64,000 nt of DNA from Halalkalibacillus halophilus DSM 18494 (lineage in GTDB: Bacteria; Bacillota; Bacilli; Bacillales; Alkalibacillaceae). Position 1 is the stretch's first letter. The number at the start of each line of letters is the position of its first letter. Location: assembly GCF_000423105.1 (NCBI RefSeq), contig NZ_AUHI01000010.1, positions 1-64,000 of the forward strand, read 5' to 3'. Shown here piece after piece: positions 41,749-50,479 of the stretch. The translations under genes and the position numbers were made by a program. The notes under the pieces are model-generated. The model did no database searches. It was not told the DNA's origin and saw only the letters and a program-made list of their open reading frames with translations.

Positions 41749-44598
41749 TTATTGTGAGTCTAATCTATCTTCAATCTCTTCCATAATTCTACCTGCTCGC
41801 TCATATTCTCCTTGAGTCATCGCTTCTTGATAGGTATCAAAGAGTTCAGCAATTTCTTGTAAGCGATTTTCAGCATCTTCACTTGGCATGCCAGGTTCGT
41901 CGCCAGATGGATCATCAGCAGGCTCATCACTTGGATCAGCTTCTCCATCTTCTTCTGTTCCTTCACCTAAGTCTTCCTCTACATCTTCATCCATACCTGG
42001 TTCATCGCCTACTTCAATATCTTCTTCTACATCAGGCATATTAGCAGGTGCTCCCATTTCAATGAGTGAAAGTATTTCATCCAAAGCCTCATCAAAAGTA
42101 GCTTCCATCACAATGTAATCACCGTAAGCAACGATTACTTGTTTTGCTTCTGGTAGTGATGTTTGATTAGACGATTCAATGTAGATTGGTTCTACATACA
42201 TAACGGTATCTTCAATTGGAATAGTCAGTAGGTTACCACGAATTACTCTGGAACCACCTTGTGACCATAAGTTTAATTCTTGGGAGATTCTACTATCCTG
42301 GTTAATTCTGTTTTCAATTTGTTGGGGCCCATATATATTACGTTGTTTCGGAAACTCATAAACCATGAGCTCCCCATAATTTTCCCCATCATTTCTTGCA
42401 CCAATCCAGGCAATCATATTTTGCCTGTTACGAGGTGTATATGGAGTCATTAGGACGAATTCTTCCGCTTCTTCATCAGGAAGCTGCATCGTAATATAAT
42501 AAGGTTCCATAACTATATCGTTTTCAAAATAGCGTTCCGTTGCAAATTCCCAGCGGTCTTCTCGGTTATAGAATACCTCTAGATTTGACATGTGGTACGT
42601 ACCATACTTTTCTGCTTGAATCGTAAAGAGTTCTTCTGGATAACGGAAATGCGACTCAATATCTTCTGGTATATCTGAAGTGAATAATTCTGGGAAAATA
42701 TTCGCATACGTTTGAAGCAATGGATCTTCCTCTTCAACCATGTAAAAGTCCACTTCACCAGTATAAGCATCGACTGCAACTTTAACAGAGTTTCTAATAT
42801 AATTATTACCTTCTCCATAAGGTTCAGAGTATGGATAGTTTTCAGCAGTTAGATAGGCATCAAGAATCCATGTCATTGTTCCATCATCGCGTACAACGAT
42901 GTATGGATCTTCATCGTATTCAAAGAATGGAGCAATACGGTGGACTCTTTCTTTAATATTACGAGTTGCAAGTAACTGGCTTTCGTCAGTTATTTGATCG
43001 GAAAAGAACATGCGTAACGATTGTTCTTCAATAGCAAATAATAACCGGTTTATGCCTGCTAAAGGTACACCTGTGTCAGCACTAAATCGCGTGCTCATGT
43101 TTTCGTCTCCGGTTGGATAATCAAATTCATCAACTTCTGTGTTAACGATTACGTTTAGTGACTGCTCCTCACCGAAGTAAATTTGCGGACGAGAGATTTC
43201 AAGATCTCCTTCAGGTGGTAAGTCCTCTAGAATGTACTCAGGCTGTCCTTGGGGTGTAAGTTCGTTCACATGACTCATTGTTACCCCATAGCCATGTGTA
43301 TACCTGAGTCTTTCGTTAACCCACGTCCTAGCTTGCTCAGGCAAGTCAGAAGTATTTAACTCTCGAGCACCCAAGAATACTTGTTGGTACTCACCATCAA
43401 TTTCATAACGGTCAATATCAATGTCGTTAAATTGGTAATACGTTCTGAAAGTTTGAAGTTGATTATATACATCCAGAATTGGTCTTGAGTCATTAATGCG
43501 GACGTTATCAATTGTTAACTGATTACGTTCGATCATGTCTTCATCTAATGATTGATTACCTGGACTTTGTTCTACTGTTATATCATTTAAATCATATGCG
43601 TGCAGTGTTAAATCTAAGTTATTTTGTAAATAAGGTGATTCTTGATGAAACTCGTTTGGTGAAACAATGTAATTCTGTACTCCGGCAGATACCAACTGTC
43701 CTGCTAAAGCAACAGTTATATATAAAGCAATAGGTATAGCCATCCAAATTAAGTTACCTTTTATTAGAGCTGTAATTAACATCACAATTCCGATGATCGC
43801 AATTGCTGCTAACACATACGCTTTAGGGATATTAACTACTTCATCCGTGTAGCTTAATCCATATACAACACTGCTTTGGAAGACGTTTACTTGATCCGTA
43901 AGTAGCGTTTCATATGGATCTAAAAGGTGACTAGCAGCCAAGAATAGTCCGATGAATGCAATGCTAATTCCTAAATGAAGTTGTGCTAATCTACTTTCAC
44001 GGTACATATTAAAGACAGAGTAAGCAGTAGCTACTATAATCGTCATAAAAATACTTAAACCTAATAACAAACTTACAATAAACTGTAAGAAAGGTAAGAC
44101 ATATAAGTAAAAGGAAATATCTAAATTAAAATGAGGGTCTGTTTGCCCAAAGCTCTCGTAATTTAATAACTTAAGAGCTGGTTCCCAACCAATTCCTTGT
44201 ACCATGCTTGTTCCAATTAGGCCAAAGAAAATAGCTACAACAAAAATAATTATCCTAGCGTATTTCTTATTTAAAATAAGCGTAGGTAAAGTAGAGCGAT
44301 CTAAAAAATAGACGTAAGATCGGTGGATCCAGAAAAGTGTGAAATAGGTAATGAGAAAATAAAGCACAAACCCGATTGCACCTAGAATCAATTTACTCAT
44401 TAGTACGGTCGTGTAAACATTCTCATAACCGGTAGACTGCATCCAAATGTAGTCAGTGAGCCAATTGAAAGTAAGCATTCCTATAACAATTAGGGGTATT
44501 AGAATCATACCAATCCATTTTAAAGGCTTTAAGAATCGCTTCATATTAGCTTTTTGTTTCTCGTTGAGCTTCTGATAGAATTCATCTCCATTGCTCAT
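41749..44598 (-). CDS. UPF0182 (COG1615) large membrane protein
   Basis: A 949-residue protein of the UPF0182 family. Residues 1-310 contain seven or so membrane helices (first at about 28-50), the next 530 residues form a large domain outside the membrane with blocks such as LTPQGQPEYILEDLPP, VDAYTGEVDFYMVEEEDP and YTPRNRQNMIAWIGARNDG, and the C-terminus is an acidic linker (about 860-905) plus an amphipathic helix. The family is widespread in Gram-positive bacteria and cyanobacteria and has no known function to me. ATG 44598 has GAGGGGG six bases upstream. It is transcribed alone. Confidence 0.9.
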   Translation of the reverse strand: MSNGDEFYQKLNEKQKANMKRFLKPLKWIGMILIPLIVIGMLTFNWLTDYIWMQSTGYENVYTTVLMSKLILGAIGFVLYFLITYFTLFWIHRSYVYFLDRSTLPTLILNKKYARIIIFVVAIFFGLIGTSMVQGIGWEPALKLLNYESFGQTDPHFNLDISFYLYVLPFLQFIVSLLLGLSIFMTIIVATAYSVFNMYRESRLAQLHLGISIAFIGLFLAASHLLDPYETLLTDQVNVFQSSVVYGLSYTDEVVNIPKAYVLAAIAIIGIVMLITALIKGNLIWMAIPIALYITVALAGQLVSAGVQNYIVSPNEFHQESPYLQNNLDLTLHAYDLNDITVEQSPGNQSLDEDMIERNQLTIDNVRINDSRPILDVYNQLQTFRTYYQFNDIDIDRYEIDGEYQQVFLGARELNTSDLPEQARTWVNERLRYTHGYGVTMSHVNELTPQGQPEYILEDLPPEGDLEISRPQIYFGEEQSLNVIVNTEVDEFDYPTGDENMSTRFSADTGVPLAGINRLLFAIEEQSLRMFFSDQITDESQLLATRNIKERVHRIAPFFEYDEDPYIVVRDDGTMTWILDAYLTAENYPYSEPYGEGNNYIRNSVKVAVDAYTGEVDFYMVEEEDPLLQTYANIFPELFTSDIPEDIESHFRYPEELFTIQAEKYGTYHMSNLEVFYNREDRWEFATERYFENDIVMEPYYITMQLPDEEAEEFVLMTPYTPRNRQNMIAWIGARNDGENYGELMVYEFPKQRNIYGPQQIENRINQDSRISQELNLWSQGGSRVIRGNLLTIPIEDTVMYVEPIYIESSNQTSLPEAKQVIVAYGDYIVMEATFDEALDEILSLIEMGAPANMPDVEEDIEVGDEPGMDEDVEEDLGEGTEEDGEADPSDEPADDPSGDEPGMPSEDAENRLQEIAELFDTYQEAMTQGEYERAGRIMEEIEDRLDSQ

Positions 44599-44726
44599 AA
44601 AATCCCCCTCTAGTTAACATATGTATAAAACTCCAAGATTAATTATAGCAGAAGTAAAGGTCGTATTATATGTATAAGTTACGAACTATTACAGAAATAT
44701 TAAATAATCTTTACCCCCCTTCCCCT

Positions 44727-44753
44727 CACATAATTATGTGAAAATATGGGTAT
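44727..44753. promoter_or_regulatory. Perfect 14-bp palindrome next to GGGTAT, upstream of a DUF2188 gene
   Basis: CACATAATTATGTG (44727-44740) is a perfect palindrome, and GGGTAT (44748-44753), a SigmaB-like -10, follows after 7 bp. No matching -35 (GTTTAA) is seen. The gene starts 37 bp after. The palindrome may be an operator; the factor is unknown. Confidence 0.4.
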
Positions 44754-44789
44754 AAAAAAGTATAGTTTATAAATTGGAGGGTTGAAGAT

Positions 44790-45242
44790 ATGCCTTGGGA
44801 TACAAACGATTATCCATCGTCACTTAAAAATTTAGAAACACCAATTCGTAAAAAAGCTATCGAGATCGGAAATGCTATGTTAGATGATGGTCATAAAGAA
44901 GAGGATGCTATTCCTATTGCAACAGAACAAGCGAAGGAATGGTATACGAATGCCTCAAAAGAAGAAGTGAACGCAATGAAGTACGCTTCAGATGAAGATT
45001 TAATAGAAAGAGATGAAGAAGACCGAGGGGAAAGCAATCCAGATTTAATGGACAATGCTGTTCAAGTAAAGAAACATGAAGATGGTTGGGCAGTTTGGAC
45101 AAAAGGCGCTCAACAGCCGAGTGAAGTGAAAGGCTATAAAAAGGAAGCATTAGATCGAGCGAAAGAAATTGCTGATAATAGAAATACAGAGGTTCATTTG
45201 TATAAAGAAGACGGAAGCTTTCAAGAAAAGATATCATTTTAA
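44790..45242 (+). CDS. DUF2188 domain protein
   Basis: A 150-residue, highly charged soluble protein. The first 50 residues (MPWDTNDYPSSLKNLETPIR onward, ending in ATEQAKEWY) form a helical unit seen in small proteins of Bacilli; residues about 90-150 match DUF2188 in style (VQVKKHEDGWAVWTKGAQQP then AKEIADNRNTEVHLYKEDG). DUF2188 proteins are small, of unknown function, often stress-linked. ATG 44790 has TGGAGGG upstream. It stands alone with a terminator after it. Confidence 0.72.
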   Translation: MPWDTNDYPSSLKNLETPIRKKAIEIGNAMLDDGHKEEDAIPIATEQAKEWYTNASKEEVNAMKYASDEDLIERDEEDRGESNPDLMDNAVQVKKHEDGWAVWTKGAQQPSEVKGYKKEALDRAKEIADNRNTEVHLYKEDGSFQEKISF

Positions 45243-45248
45243 AAAAAC

Positions 45249-45282
45249 ATCCATTAGTCAGAGACGACTAATGGATATTTTT
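45249..45282. terminator. Bidirectional terminator after the DUF2188 gene
   Basis: ATCCATTAGTC (45249-45259) pairs perfectly with GACTAATGGAT (45266-45276), 6-base loop, T-run after and A-run before. Confidence 0.92.
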
Positions 45283-45939
45283 CTATTCATCTAATGATTT
45301 CTTTGCTAGATACCAGTCAATAACTTCTAAGTTAGGATCATTTGCTCTTTCTTCTGCTTGCTGTTTAGAAGCAGGTGGTGGAACAATAACTTTATCACCA
45401 GGTTGCCAATTAGCTGGAGTTGATACTTGGTGTTTAACTGTCGTTTGCAGTGCTTTAACAAGTCGAACAATTTCATCCATATTTCTACCAGTTGTTAGTG
45501 GATAATAGATGATCGATTTAATAACACCTTGGTCATCAATTACAAATACAGCACGGTTCGTTTCTGTCGTGTTTTGTTCTGGGTGGACCATTCCATATTT
45601 AGAAGCGACCTCTTTATTTAAGTCAGCAATAACAGGGAACTCAATTTGCACATTTAACTTTTCTTCTATATTACGTACCCAAGCAATATGAGATTGCACA
45701 CTATCAATACTCAATCCTAAAAGCTCTGTATTAAGCTCCTTTAATTCAGGATAGATCGATTGAAATGCAACAAACTCTGTTGTACAAACGGGCGTAAAGT
45801 CAGCTGGGTGGGAAAATAACACTAACCATTTACCTTTATAATCTTCTAATTTAATTGGTCCATGTGTTGTTGGAACTTCAAAGCTTGGTGCAGGATCTCC
45901 AATTCTAGGCATACTAAAATGTTGATTTTCTTCAGACAT
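45283..45939 (-). CDS. Peroxiredoxin (Prx6/AhpC-TSA type)
   Basis: A 218-residue thiol peroxidase. The peroxidatic Cys lies in FSHPADFTPVCTTEFVAFQS, the conserved Arg in ETNRAVFVIDDQG, and the chain continues with a Prx6-type C-terminal arm (WQPGDKVIVPPPAS). No second conserved resolving Cys of the AhpC kind is visible at the C-terminus, so a 1-Cys mechanism is likely. It should reduce peroxides in the cytoplasm. ATG 45939 has GGAGG seven bases upstream; the frame begins six codons earlier. A promoter with a hairpin or operator at the start site is annotated separately. Confidence 0.9.
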   Translation of the reverse strand: MSEENQHFSMPRIGDPAPSFEVPTTHGPIKLEDYKGKWLVLFSHPADFTPVCTTEFVAFQSIYPELKELNTELLGLSIDSVQSHIAWVRNIEEKLNVQIEFPVIADLNKEVASKYGMVHPEQNTTETNRAVFVIDDQGVIKSIIYYPLTTGRNMDEIVRLVKALQTTVKHQVSTPANWQPGDKVIVPPPASKQQAEERANDPNLEVIDWYLAKKSLDE

Positions 45940-45971
45940 AATAATCCTCCTTAGCATATAATTCCTATCAG

Positions 45972-45991
45972 TATACTCAGCTTTGAGTATA
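45972..45991. promoter_or_regulatory. Operator-like inverted repeat at the peroxiredoxin start site
   Basis: TATACTCA (45972-45979) and TGAGTATA (45984-45991) are perfect arms around GCTT. It falls at about +1 to +20 of the transcript predicted from the promoter at 45999-46026, and 33 bp before the start codon. Confidence 0.6.
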
Positions 45992-45998
45992 TGATTAG

Positions 45999-46026
45999 AT
46001 CATAACATATTTATTTAATATTACAA
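45999..46026 (-). promoter_or_regulatory. SigmaA-type promoter for the peroxiredoxin gene
   Basis: Read on the minus strand, TTGTAA (46021-46026), a 16-bp spacer and TATGAT (45999-46004) form the only good promoter upstream of the gene. Confidence 0.65.
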
Positions 46027-46085
46027 AAAATTAGAACTCTATTTTAAAATTTATCAAGAATGATTTAACAGTGCCATATTTGTAA

Positions 46086-46124
46086 GAAATAAAAAATTCC
46101 CACAGCGAGTTTGCTGTGGGAATT
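46086..46124 (-). terminator. Terminator after rpsD
   Basis: AATTCCCACAGC (46095-46106) pairs perfectly with GCTGTGGGAATT (46113-46124); the minus-strand transcript then runs into a T-rich stretch. Confidence 0.92.
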
Positions 46125-46137
46125 CTTAGTTAATAAA

Positions 46138-46740
46138 TTAACGAGAGTAGAACTCAACGATAAGCGCTTCATTGATTTCTGAAGATAATTCAGAACGTTC
46201 AGGGAAACGATTGTACGTTGCTTCTTTTTTATTCTCATCGAATGTTAAGTATTCTGGAACAAAATTACTAACATCCATTGCCTCAACAATAATATCAAGG
46301 TTTTGAGATTTTTCACGAACACCGATCACTTGACCAGGTGCTACACGGTAAGATGGAATGTCTACGCGACCACCATCAACTGTGATATGACCATGACCAA
46401 CAAGCTGACGTGCTTGACGGCGAGTACGTGCTAGTCCAGCGCGGTAAACAAGGTTGTCTAGGCGAGATTCAAGTAAAATCATGAAGTTTTCACCATGAAC
46501 ACCTTTCATATTACCAGCATCGTCGAACATGCGGCGGAATTGACGTTCTGTCAAACCGAACATGAAACGAAGCTTTTGCTTTTCCTGTAACTGAATACCA
46601 AATTCAGATAGTTTTTTACGCTGTGTCGGACCATGTTGACCCGGAGCATAAGGGCGTTTCTCTAATTCTTTTCCTGTTCCGCTTAGAGAAATACCATAAC
46701 GACGTGATTTTTTCCAAAGAGAGCCTGTGAAACGTGCCAC
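46138..46740 (-). CDS. rpsD: 30S ribosomal protein S4
   Basis: A 200-residue primary 16S rRNA-binding protein of the 30S subunit. It begins ARFTGSLWKKSRRYGISLSG and contains RPYAPGQHGPTQRKKLSEFG, LESRLDNLVYRAGLARTRRQ and the S4 fold RQLVGHGHITVDGGRVDIPS. The Cys zinc cluster found in some S4 proteins is missing, as in the B. subtilis form. The start is GTG 46740 with GGAGGAG seven bases upstream; an ATG nearby is out of frame. In B. subtilis S4 represses its own synthesis through the mRNA leader. Confidence 0.96.
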   Translation of the reverse strand: MARFTGSLWKKSRRYGISLSGTGKELEKRPYAPGQHGPTQRKKLSEFGIQLQEKQKLRFMFGLTERQFRRMFDDAGNMKGVHGENFMILLESRLDNLVYRAGLARTRRQARQLVGHGHITVDGGRVDIPSYRVAPGQVIGVREKSQNLDIIVEAMDVSNFVPEYLTFDENKKEATYNRFPERSELSSEINEALIVEFYSR

Positions 46741-46918
46741 TGAGCATCTCCTCCTTTTATTTTATTTTGCATAAAATAAAAACAGTGTGGTCCTTGCTAT
46801 GCACATTTTGCATTCATGTACCTTCGCCCCAGCAGCAGAGGGTTACGCGATACACCTCCGAGGAGGTACAAAATGAAAAACACAGTAGGCGCACCGAGGC
46901 TGCCATTTATTTTACACA
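46741..46918 (-). promoter_or_regulatory. rpsD mRNA leader, probable S4 autoregulatory region
   Basis: About 178 nt lie between the expected transcript start and the rpsD start codon. The stretch is markedly more GC-rich than its surroundings and can form hairpins, for example TACCTCC/GGAGGTGTA-type pairing at 46851-46868. Position and length fit the S4-binding leader of Firmicutes rpsD. I cannot verify the fold against the known model. Confidence 0.65.
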
Positions 46919-46924
46919 AAGGAT

Positions 46925-46953
46925 ATTATATGATGAATTTCATCTCCCGTCAA
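46925..46953 (-). promoter_or_regulatory. Strong SigmaA promoter for rpsD
   Basis: On the minus strand TTGACG (46948-46953), a 17-bp spacer and TATAAT (46925-46930) make a near-consensus promoter, placed just after the stop codon of the upstream GAF-domain gene. Confidence 0.88.
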
Positions 46954-46964
46954 GGGGATCTCCT

Positions 46965-47447
46965 TTAAATTAAATGCTTTTCTAGTATTTTAACGAAAGC
47001 TTCGAGCTGAACTTGGTCTATTTCATCAAATCGATTTTTTATAGGACTATCAATATCAAGTACTCCAAAAATTTCCCCATTCTGATAAATAGGAACGACA
47101 ATCTCTGAATTACTATTAGCATCACAAGCGATATGTCCTGGGAACGCATGGACATCTTCAATTCTCATCGTTTTACCTTCACTTGTAGCTGTACCACAAA
47201 CCCCTCTGCCATTAGGTATTCTTACGCAGGCAGGTAAACCTTGAAAGGGTCCGAGGACTAGTTCTCCATGAATCATTTGATAAAATCCTACCCAATTTAC
47301 CTCTTCTAAAAATTGGTTTAATAGAGCACTAGCGTTGGCAAGATTAGCAACATTGTTATTTTCACCTTCCAATAAATGATCAAGTTGTTTAATCATTTGT
47401 TGATATTGTTCTTCTTTTGTACCAGAATAATGTTTTACATCGAACAT
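46965..47447 (-). CDS. msrC: Free methionine-(R)-sulfoxide reductase, GAF-domain (YtsP)
   Basis: A 160-residue single GAF-domain protein. The family has three conserved Cys, visible here in LPACVRIPNGRGVCGTA (two) and HIACDANSNSEIVVP (one), together with VNWVGFYQ and the C-terminal GVLDIDSP. Such proteins reduce free methionine-R-sulfoxide with thioredoxin. The start ATG has AAGGAG upstream. It lies upstream of rpsD, as ytsP does in B. subtilis, but rpsD has its own strong promoter. Confidence 0.88.
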   Translation of the reverse strand: MFDVKHYSGTKEEQYQQMIKQLDHLLEGENNNVANLANASALLNQFLEEVNWVGFYQMIHGELVLGPFQGLPACVRIPNGRGVCGTATSEGKTMRIEDVHAFPGHIACDANSNSEIVVPIYQNGEIFGVLDIDSPIKNRFDEIDQVQLEAFVKILEKHLI

Positions 47448-47531
47448 AATCTCACTCCTTAAGAAATATATGTAGAATTTAAAGGTAATTCATGTGATAA
47501 AATCGAATAATAGCAAATAGAGGTGATCCAC

Positions 47532-48140
47532 ATGACAGACAATAATTCAAAAGAGAAAATTATGAAAGCAGCTAGTGAACTTTTCTATTTTAACGGATTT
47601 AAGGGCACGTCTATCCGTTCGATTACAGAGCGGGCAGGGGTAAATGTATCCTTAATCAGCTATTATTTTAAAAACAAACAAGGGCTGCTTGAATATTTAA
47701 CAACTTCTTATTTTGAAGGTTACTTACAACTGTTAGATCAATTAATTGATGAGTCCACAACTGTTCATGAGAAATCGAAGCTAATGGCTATAATAGAAGA
47801 AATTATACAGTATAAATATGATTATTTTCAATTCACTTGTTTTATTCAACGCGAACTATCTTTAGATAATATTTTTATTCGCGAGCTTTTTGCAACATAT
47901 GTAGCGAAAGAAACTTACCAATTAAAGATGCTCACAGAACATATGACGAAAGGTAAGAACTTAAACGAAATTGAAAAAGAAGCCTTATATCTTCAGCTGA
48001 AAAGTTTGATTCACGCACCATTTACTTATGCTAATGATTGGCAACGACATTATAAATGGAATAATAGTGAAGAAGCATTTATAAAGGCTTATATAAAGGT
48101 GTTGGAAATGTGGTTTGATGAGGTTGAAAACAGGGGATAA
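47532..48140 (+). CDS. refZ: RefZ-type TetR-family regulator (YttP)
   Basis: A 202-residue TetR-family DNA-binding protein. The helix-turn-helix reads AASELFYFNGFKGTSIRSIT then RAGVNVSLISYYFKNKQGLL. The C-terminal part (YKYDYFQFTCFIQRELSLDN) matches RefZ, which binds sites around the origin and, by acting on FtsZ, helps place the division ring at the onset of sporulation. ATG 47532 has AGAGGTGATC upstream. Position before ezrA supports the assignment. Confidence 0.85.
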   Translation: MTDNNSKEKIMKAASELFYFNGFKGTSIRSITERAGVNVSLISYYFKNKQGLLEYLTTSYFEGYLQLLDQLIDESTTVHEKSKLMAIIEEIIQYKYDYFQFTCFIQRELSLDNIFIRELFATYVAKETYQLKMLTEHMTKGKNLNEIEKEALYLQLKSLIHAPFTYANDWQRHYKWNNSEEAFIKAYIKVLEMWFDEVENRG

Positions 48141-48269
48141 ATTTAAATGTGTCAAAAGATGCATTTTTTTGCGAAAATTTGTTTAAAACTTTAGCAATAA
48201 AGGGTTCAAACATGATATGATAATAATAAGTATAAATTGGACAGGTGAAAAAGAACGAGGAGGCTTGAA

Positions 48270-49970
48270 ATGGAATACATAGTCGGGTTATTTATAGTAG
48301 TTGTAGCCTTTATATTATTAGGTGTATTCGCGAGGAAACGTGTATATAATCGTGTAGATGAATTAGAGCAATGGAAGGTGCAGTTAATGAGTCGGCAGGT
48401 AGCTGATGAGTTAGCAAAGGTGAAGCACTTAAATTTAACTGGCGAAACGGAACAATTATTTGAATCGTGGCGCAGTGAATGGGATGAAATTAACGATCAT
48501 GTATTCACAAATATTGAAGAAGACTTATTAGATGCAGAGGAATCTGCCGAAAAATACAAGTTCGGGAAAACTTCTAGAGTCTTAAATCATGTGGAACAAC
48601 GTCTGGTAAAAGTCGAGAAGACTATTGATGATATCTTTGAAGAAGTGGACCGCCTCCTACACTCTGAACAAGATAGTCGTGAAGAAGCAGAGAAAATTAT
48701 GCCTCACATACGTGAAGTACGTAAAAAGGTTTTACAAAATGGTTATCAACTAGGTAAAGCAGAAGTAGTCTTTGAAGTAGAATTAGATGAGATTCAAAGT
48801 TTAATGCTACGATACGAAGAATTAACAGAAGCTGGTAACTATTCTGAAGCTTATCAAGTTATTCAAGAAGTAAAAGGACGTTTAGATGAGCTGAATCGTA
48901 AGGTTGAAGCTTTCCCAGAATTATACAGATCTTGTAAGCAAGTGATCCCTGATGAATTAGACCAACTTTATAATGGTCTAAAGGAAATGAGAGATGATGA
49001 TTTCCGCGTGCAGCATTTAGGGTTAGAAAAGGAAATTCAAACACACCATGAGACATTACTTACTTTAGTAGAGCAACTTGATCGTGGGAATGATGATGGA
49101 GTTGAAGATAAGCTGGATCAGATTCGCTCACGTATGGTCGAAATTTATGATGAACTTGAAAAAGAAGCAATGGATAAAAACTATGTGTTGCAACAGGAAG
49201 AGAAGATACAGAACGACCTAGAAAAAGCTAGACAAATATTCTCTGGAACGAAAGAAAGCGTCAGGGAAGTGAAGCAAAATTATCAGCTTAAAGAAGAACA
49301 ACAAGAGCAACAGTATCAACTGGAGAAAAAACTAGAAAAGTTAGAAGGTCAAGCAAATCAAATTCATTCCTTTATCCATGAAGAAGATAAACCATACTCA
49401 ACGATTCGCGTAGACATCGAATCATGGATGGAAGCACATAATTATTGGCAGGAAGAACACACTGGATTTGATGAATTTTTATATAACTTACGTAAAGATG
49501 AACTCAATGCAAGGGATCATATTGATGAATTAAGAAAAAACATAAGCCAAGTTCGACAGCGTCTGCAAAAAAGCAATCTTCCCGGAGTGCCTAATTACGT
49601 GGTTGAACTAGTCGAACAGTCGAGAAGTTTAATTGATGAATCTATGGAACATTTGAAGGTACACCCTCTAGACATGGATGAGATTTCTACTTCCTTAAAA
49701 AAGGCTGAAAAGTATGTGGAAAATGCTACAGAACAAACGGAATTATTAATTCAACAAGCTGAATTAACAGAACGAGTGATTCAATATGCAAATCGATATC
49801 GTAGTAAATATCCAGTACTCGCTGCAAACATTATTGAGGCAGAAAGATTATTTAGAGATAATGAGTATGAGTCTGCATTGAATTTGGCAGGAGAGAGTTT
49901 AGAGGAAATTGAACCTGGTGCCCTTCAGAAGATTGAGAAAGAACTTCAGTCGGAATCCCGCGCATCATGA
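48270..49970 (+). CDS. ezrA: Septation ring formation regulator EzrA
   Basis: A 566-residue protein with one N-terminal membrane helix (YIVGLFIVVVAFILLGVFA) followed by a long cytoplasmic spectrin-like coiled-coil region. The start VYNRVDELEQWKVQLMSR and the C-terminal ANRYRSKYPVLAANIIEAER match EzrA, which inhibits FtsZ ring formation at poles and joins the divisome at mid-cell. A GAGGAGG site precedes the ATG. Upstream, GTTTAA-N15-GGGTTC is a weak SigmaB-like pattern. A small membrane-protein gene follows after 18 bp. Confidence 0.94.
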   Translation: MEYIVGLFIVVVAFILLGVFARKRVYNRVDELEQWKVQLMSRQVADELAKVKHLNLTGETEQLFESWRSEWDEINDHVFTNIEEDLLDAEESAEKYKFGKTSRVLNHVEQRLVKVEKTIDDIFEEVDRLLHSEQDSREEAEKIMPHIREVRKKVLQNGYQLGKAEVVFEVELDEIQSLMLRYEELTEAGNYSEAYQVIQEVKGRLDELNRKVEAFPELYRSCKQVIPDELDQLYNGLKEMRDDDFRVQHLGLEKEIQTHHETLLTLVEQLDRGNDDGVEDKLDQIRSRMVEIYDELEKEAMDKNYVLQQEEKIQNDLEKARQIFSGTKESVREVKQNYQLKEEQQEQQYQLEKKLEKLEGQANQIHSFIHEEDKPYSTIRVDIESWMEAHNYWQEEHTGFDEFLYNLRKDELNARDHIDELRKNISQVRQRLQKSNLPGVPNYVVELVEQSRSLIDESMEHLKVHPLDMDEISTSLKKAEKYVENATEQTELLIQQAELTERVIQYANRYRSKYPVLAANIIEAERLFRDNEYESALNLAGESLEEIEPGALQKIEKELQSESRAS

Positions 49971-49988
49971 GAGCAGGAGAGGAATTAA

Positions 49989-50360
49989 ATGCAAAAGCTA
50001 GTCTTTGGAATTAGTGGAGTGTTCTTTGTATTAACTTGGGTGGTGGTCATTTGGTTATTTGTTGGTTTAGACAAGCCAACACATTCCGCAAATAACTTTT
50101 CTCTATCGGAGCAAAGTGCGCTTCAAGCAAAATCCATACCCCAATTAACTGTTTTTAATGATGAAAACACAGGCGAAGCTGAAGCAAATTCAGTAGAGCA
50201 GAATACTTTTGAAGAGATGAACGAAGAAGATTTCTTAGATGAAGATGGAGAAGTGTCGGTTTCAAGTATAGAAGATCGATATGATGAGGCTTCTGGTGTC
50301 TCTATAGATGAAGTGTTAGATTGGTTAGAAATTGATTATGAAGAAGCTGTTCAGGAATAA
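49989..50360 (+). CDS. Small membrane-anchored acidic protein downstream of ezrA
   Basis: A 123-residue protein with one N-terminal helix (LVFGISGVFFVLTWVVVIWLFVG) and an acidic tail of about 95 residues whose end, VSIDEVLDWLEIDYEEAVQE, could be an amphipathic helix. No family is recognised. Being 18 bp after ezrA and before a terminator, it is probably co-transcribed with ezrA. A role at the septum is only a guess from context. The start ATG has GAGAGGA upstream. Confidence 0.7.
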   Translation: MQKLVFGISGVFFVLTWVVVIWLFVGLDKPTHSANNFSLSEQSALQAKSIPQLTVFNDENTGEAEANSVEQNTFEEMNEEDFLDEDGEVSVSSIEDRYDEASGVSIDEVLDWLEIDYEEAVQE

Positions 50361-50382
50361 ATGAATAGCTTCTTCCTTTTTG
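50340..50382 (+). terminator. Terminator overlapping the end of the small membrane protein gene
   Basis: GAAGAAGCTGTTC (50340-50352) pairs with GAATAGCTTCTTC (50363-50375), one G-U, followed by CTTTTTG. It ends the ezrA transcript. Confidence 0.85.
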
Positions 50383-50479
50383 TTCCATCACTTATGTTTG
50401 GAGCCGTCAATCAAGTTGCAATGTGCATTTTCATTTGTTACATTTACATATTGAAAAGTTGCTAAAAGGAGAAAATGAA

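Noticed and set aside
46734..46973. 79-codon plus-strand open frame opposite the rpsD leader
   Set aside because: It lies over the rpsD promoter and leader, has no ribosome-binding site and no recognisable protein features.
48187..48213. SigmaB promoter upstream of ezrA
   Set aside because: GTTTAA-N15-GGGTTC has two -10 mismatches and the longest allowed spacer; too weak to annotate.
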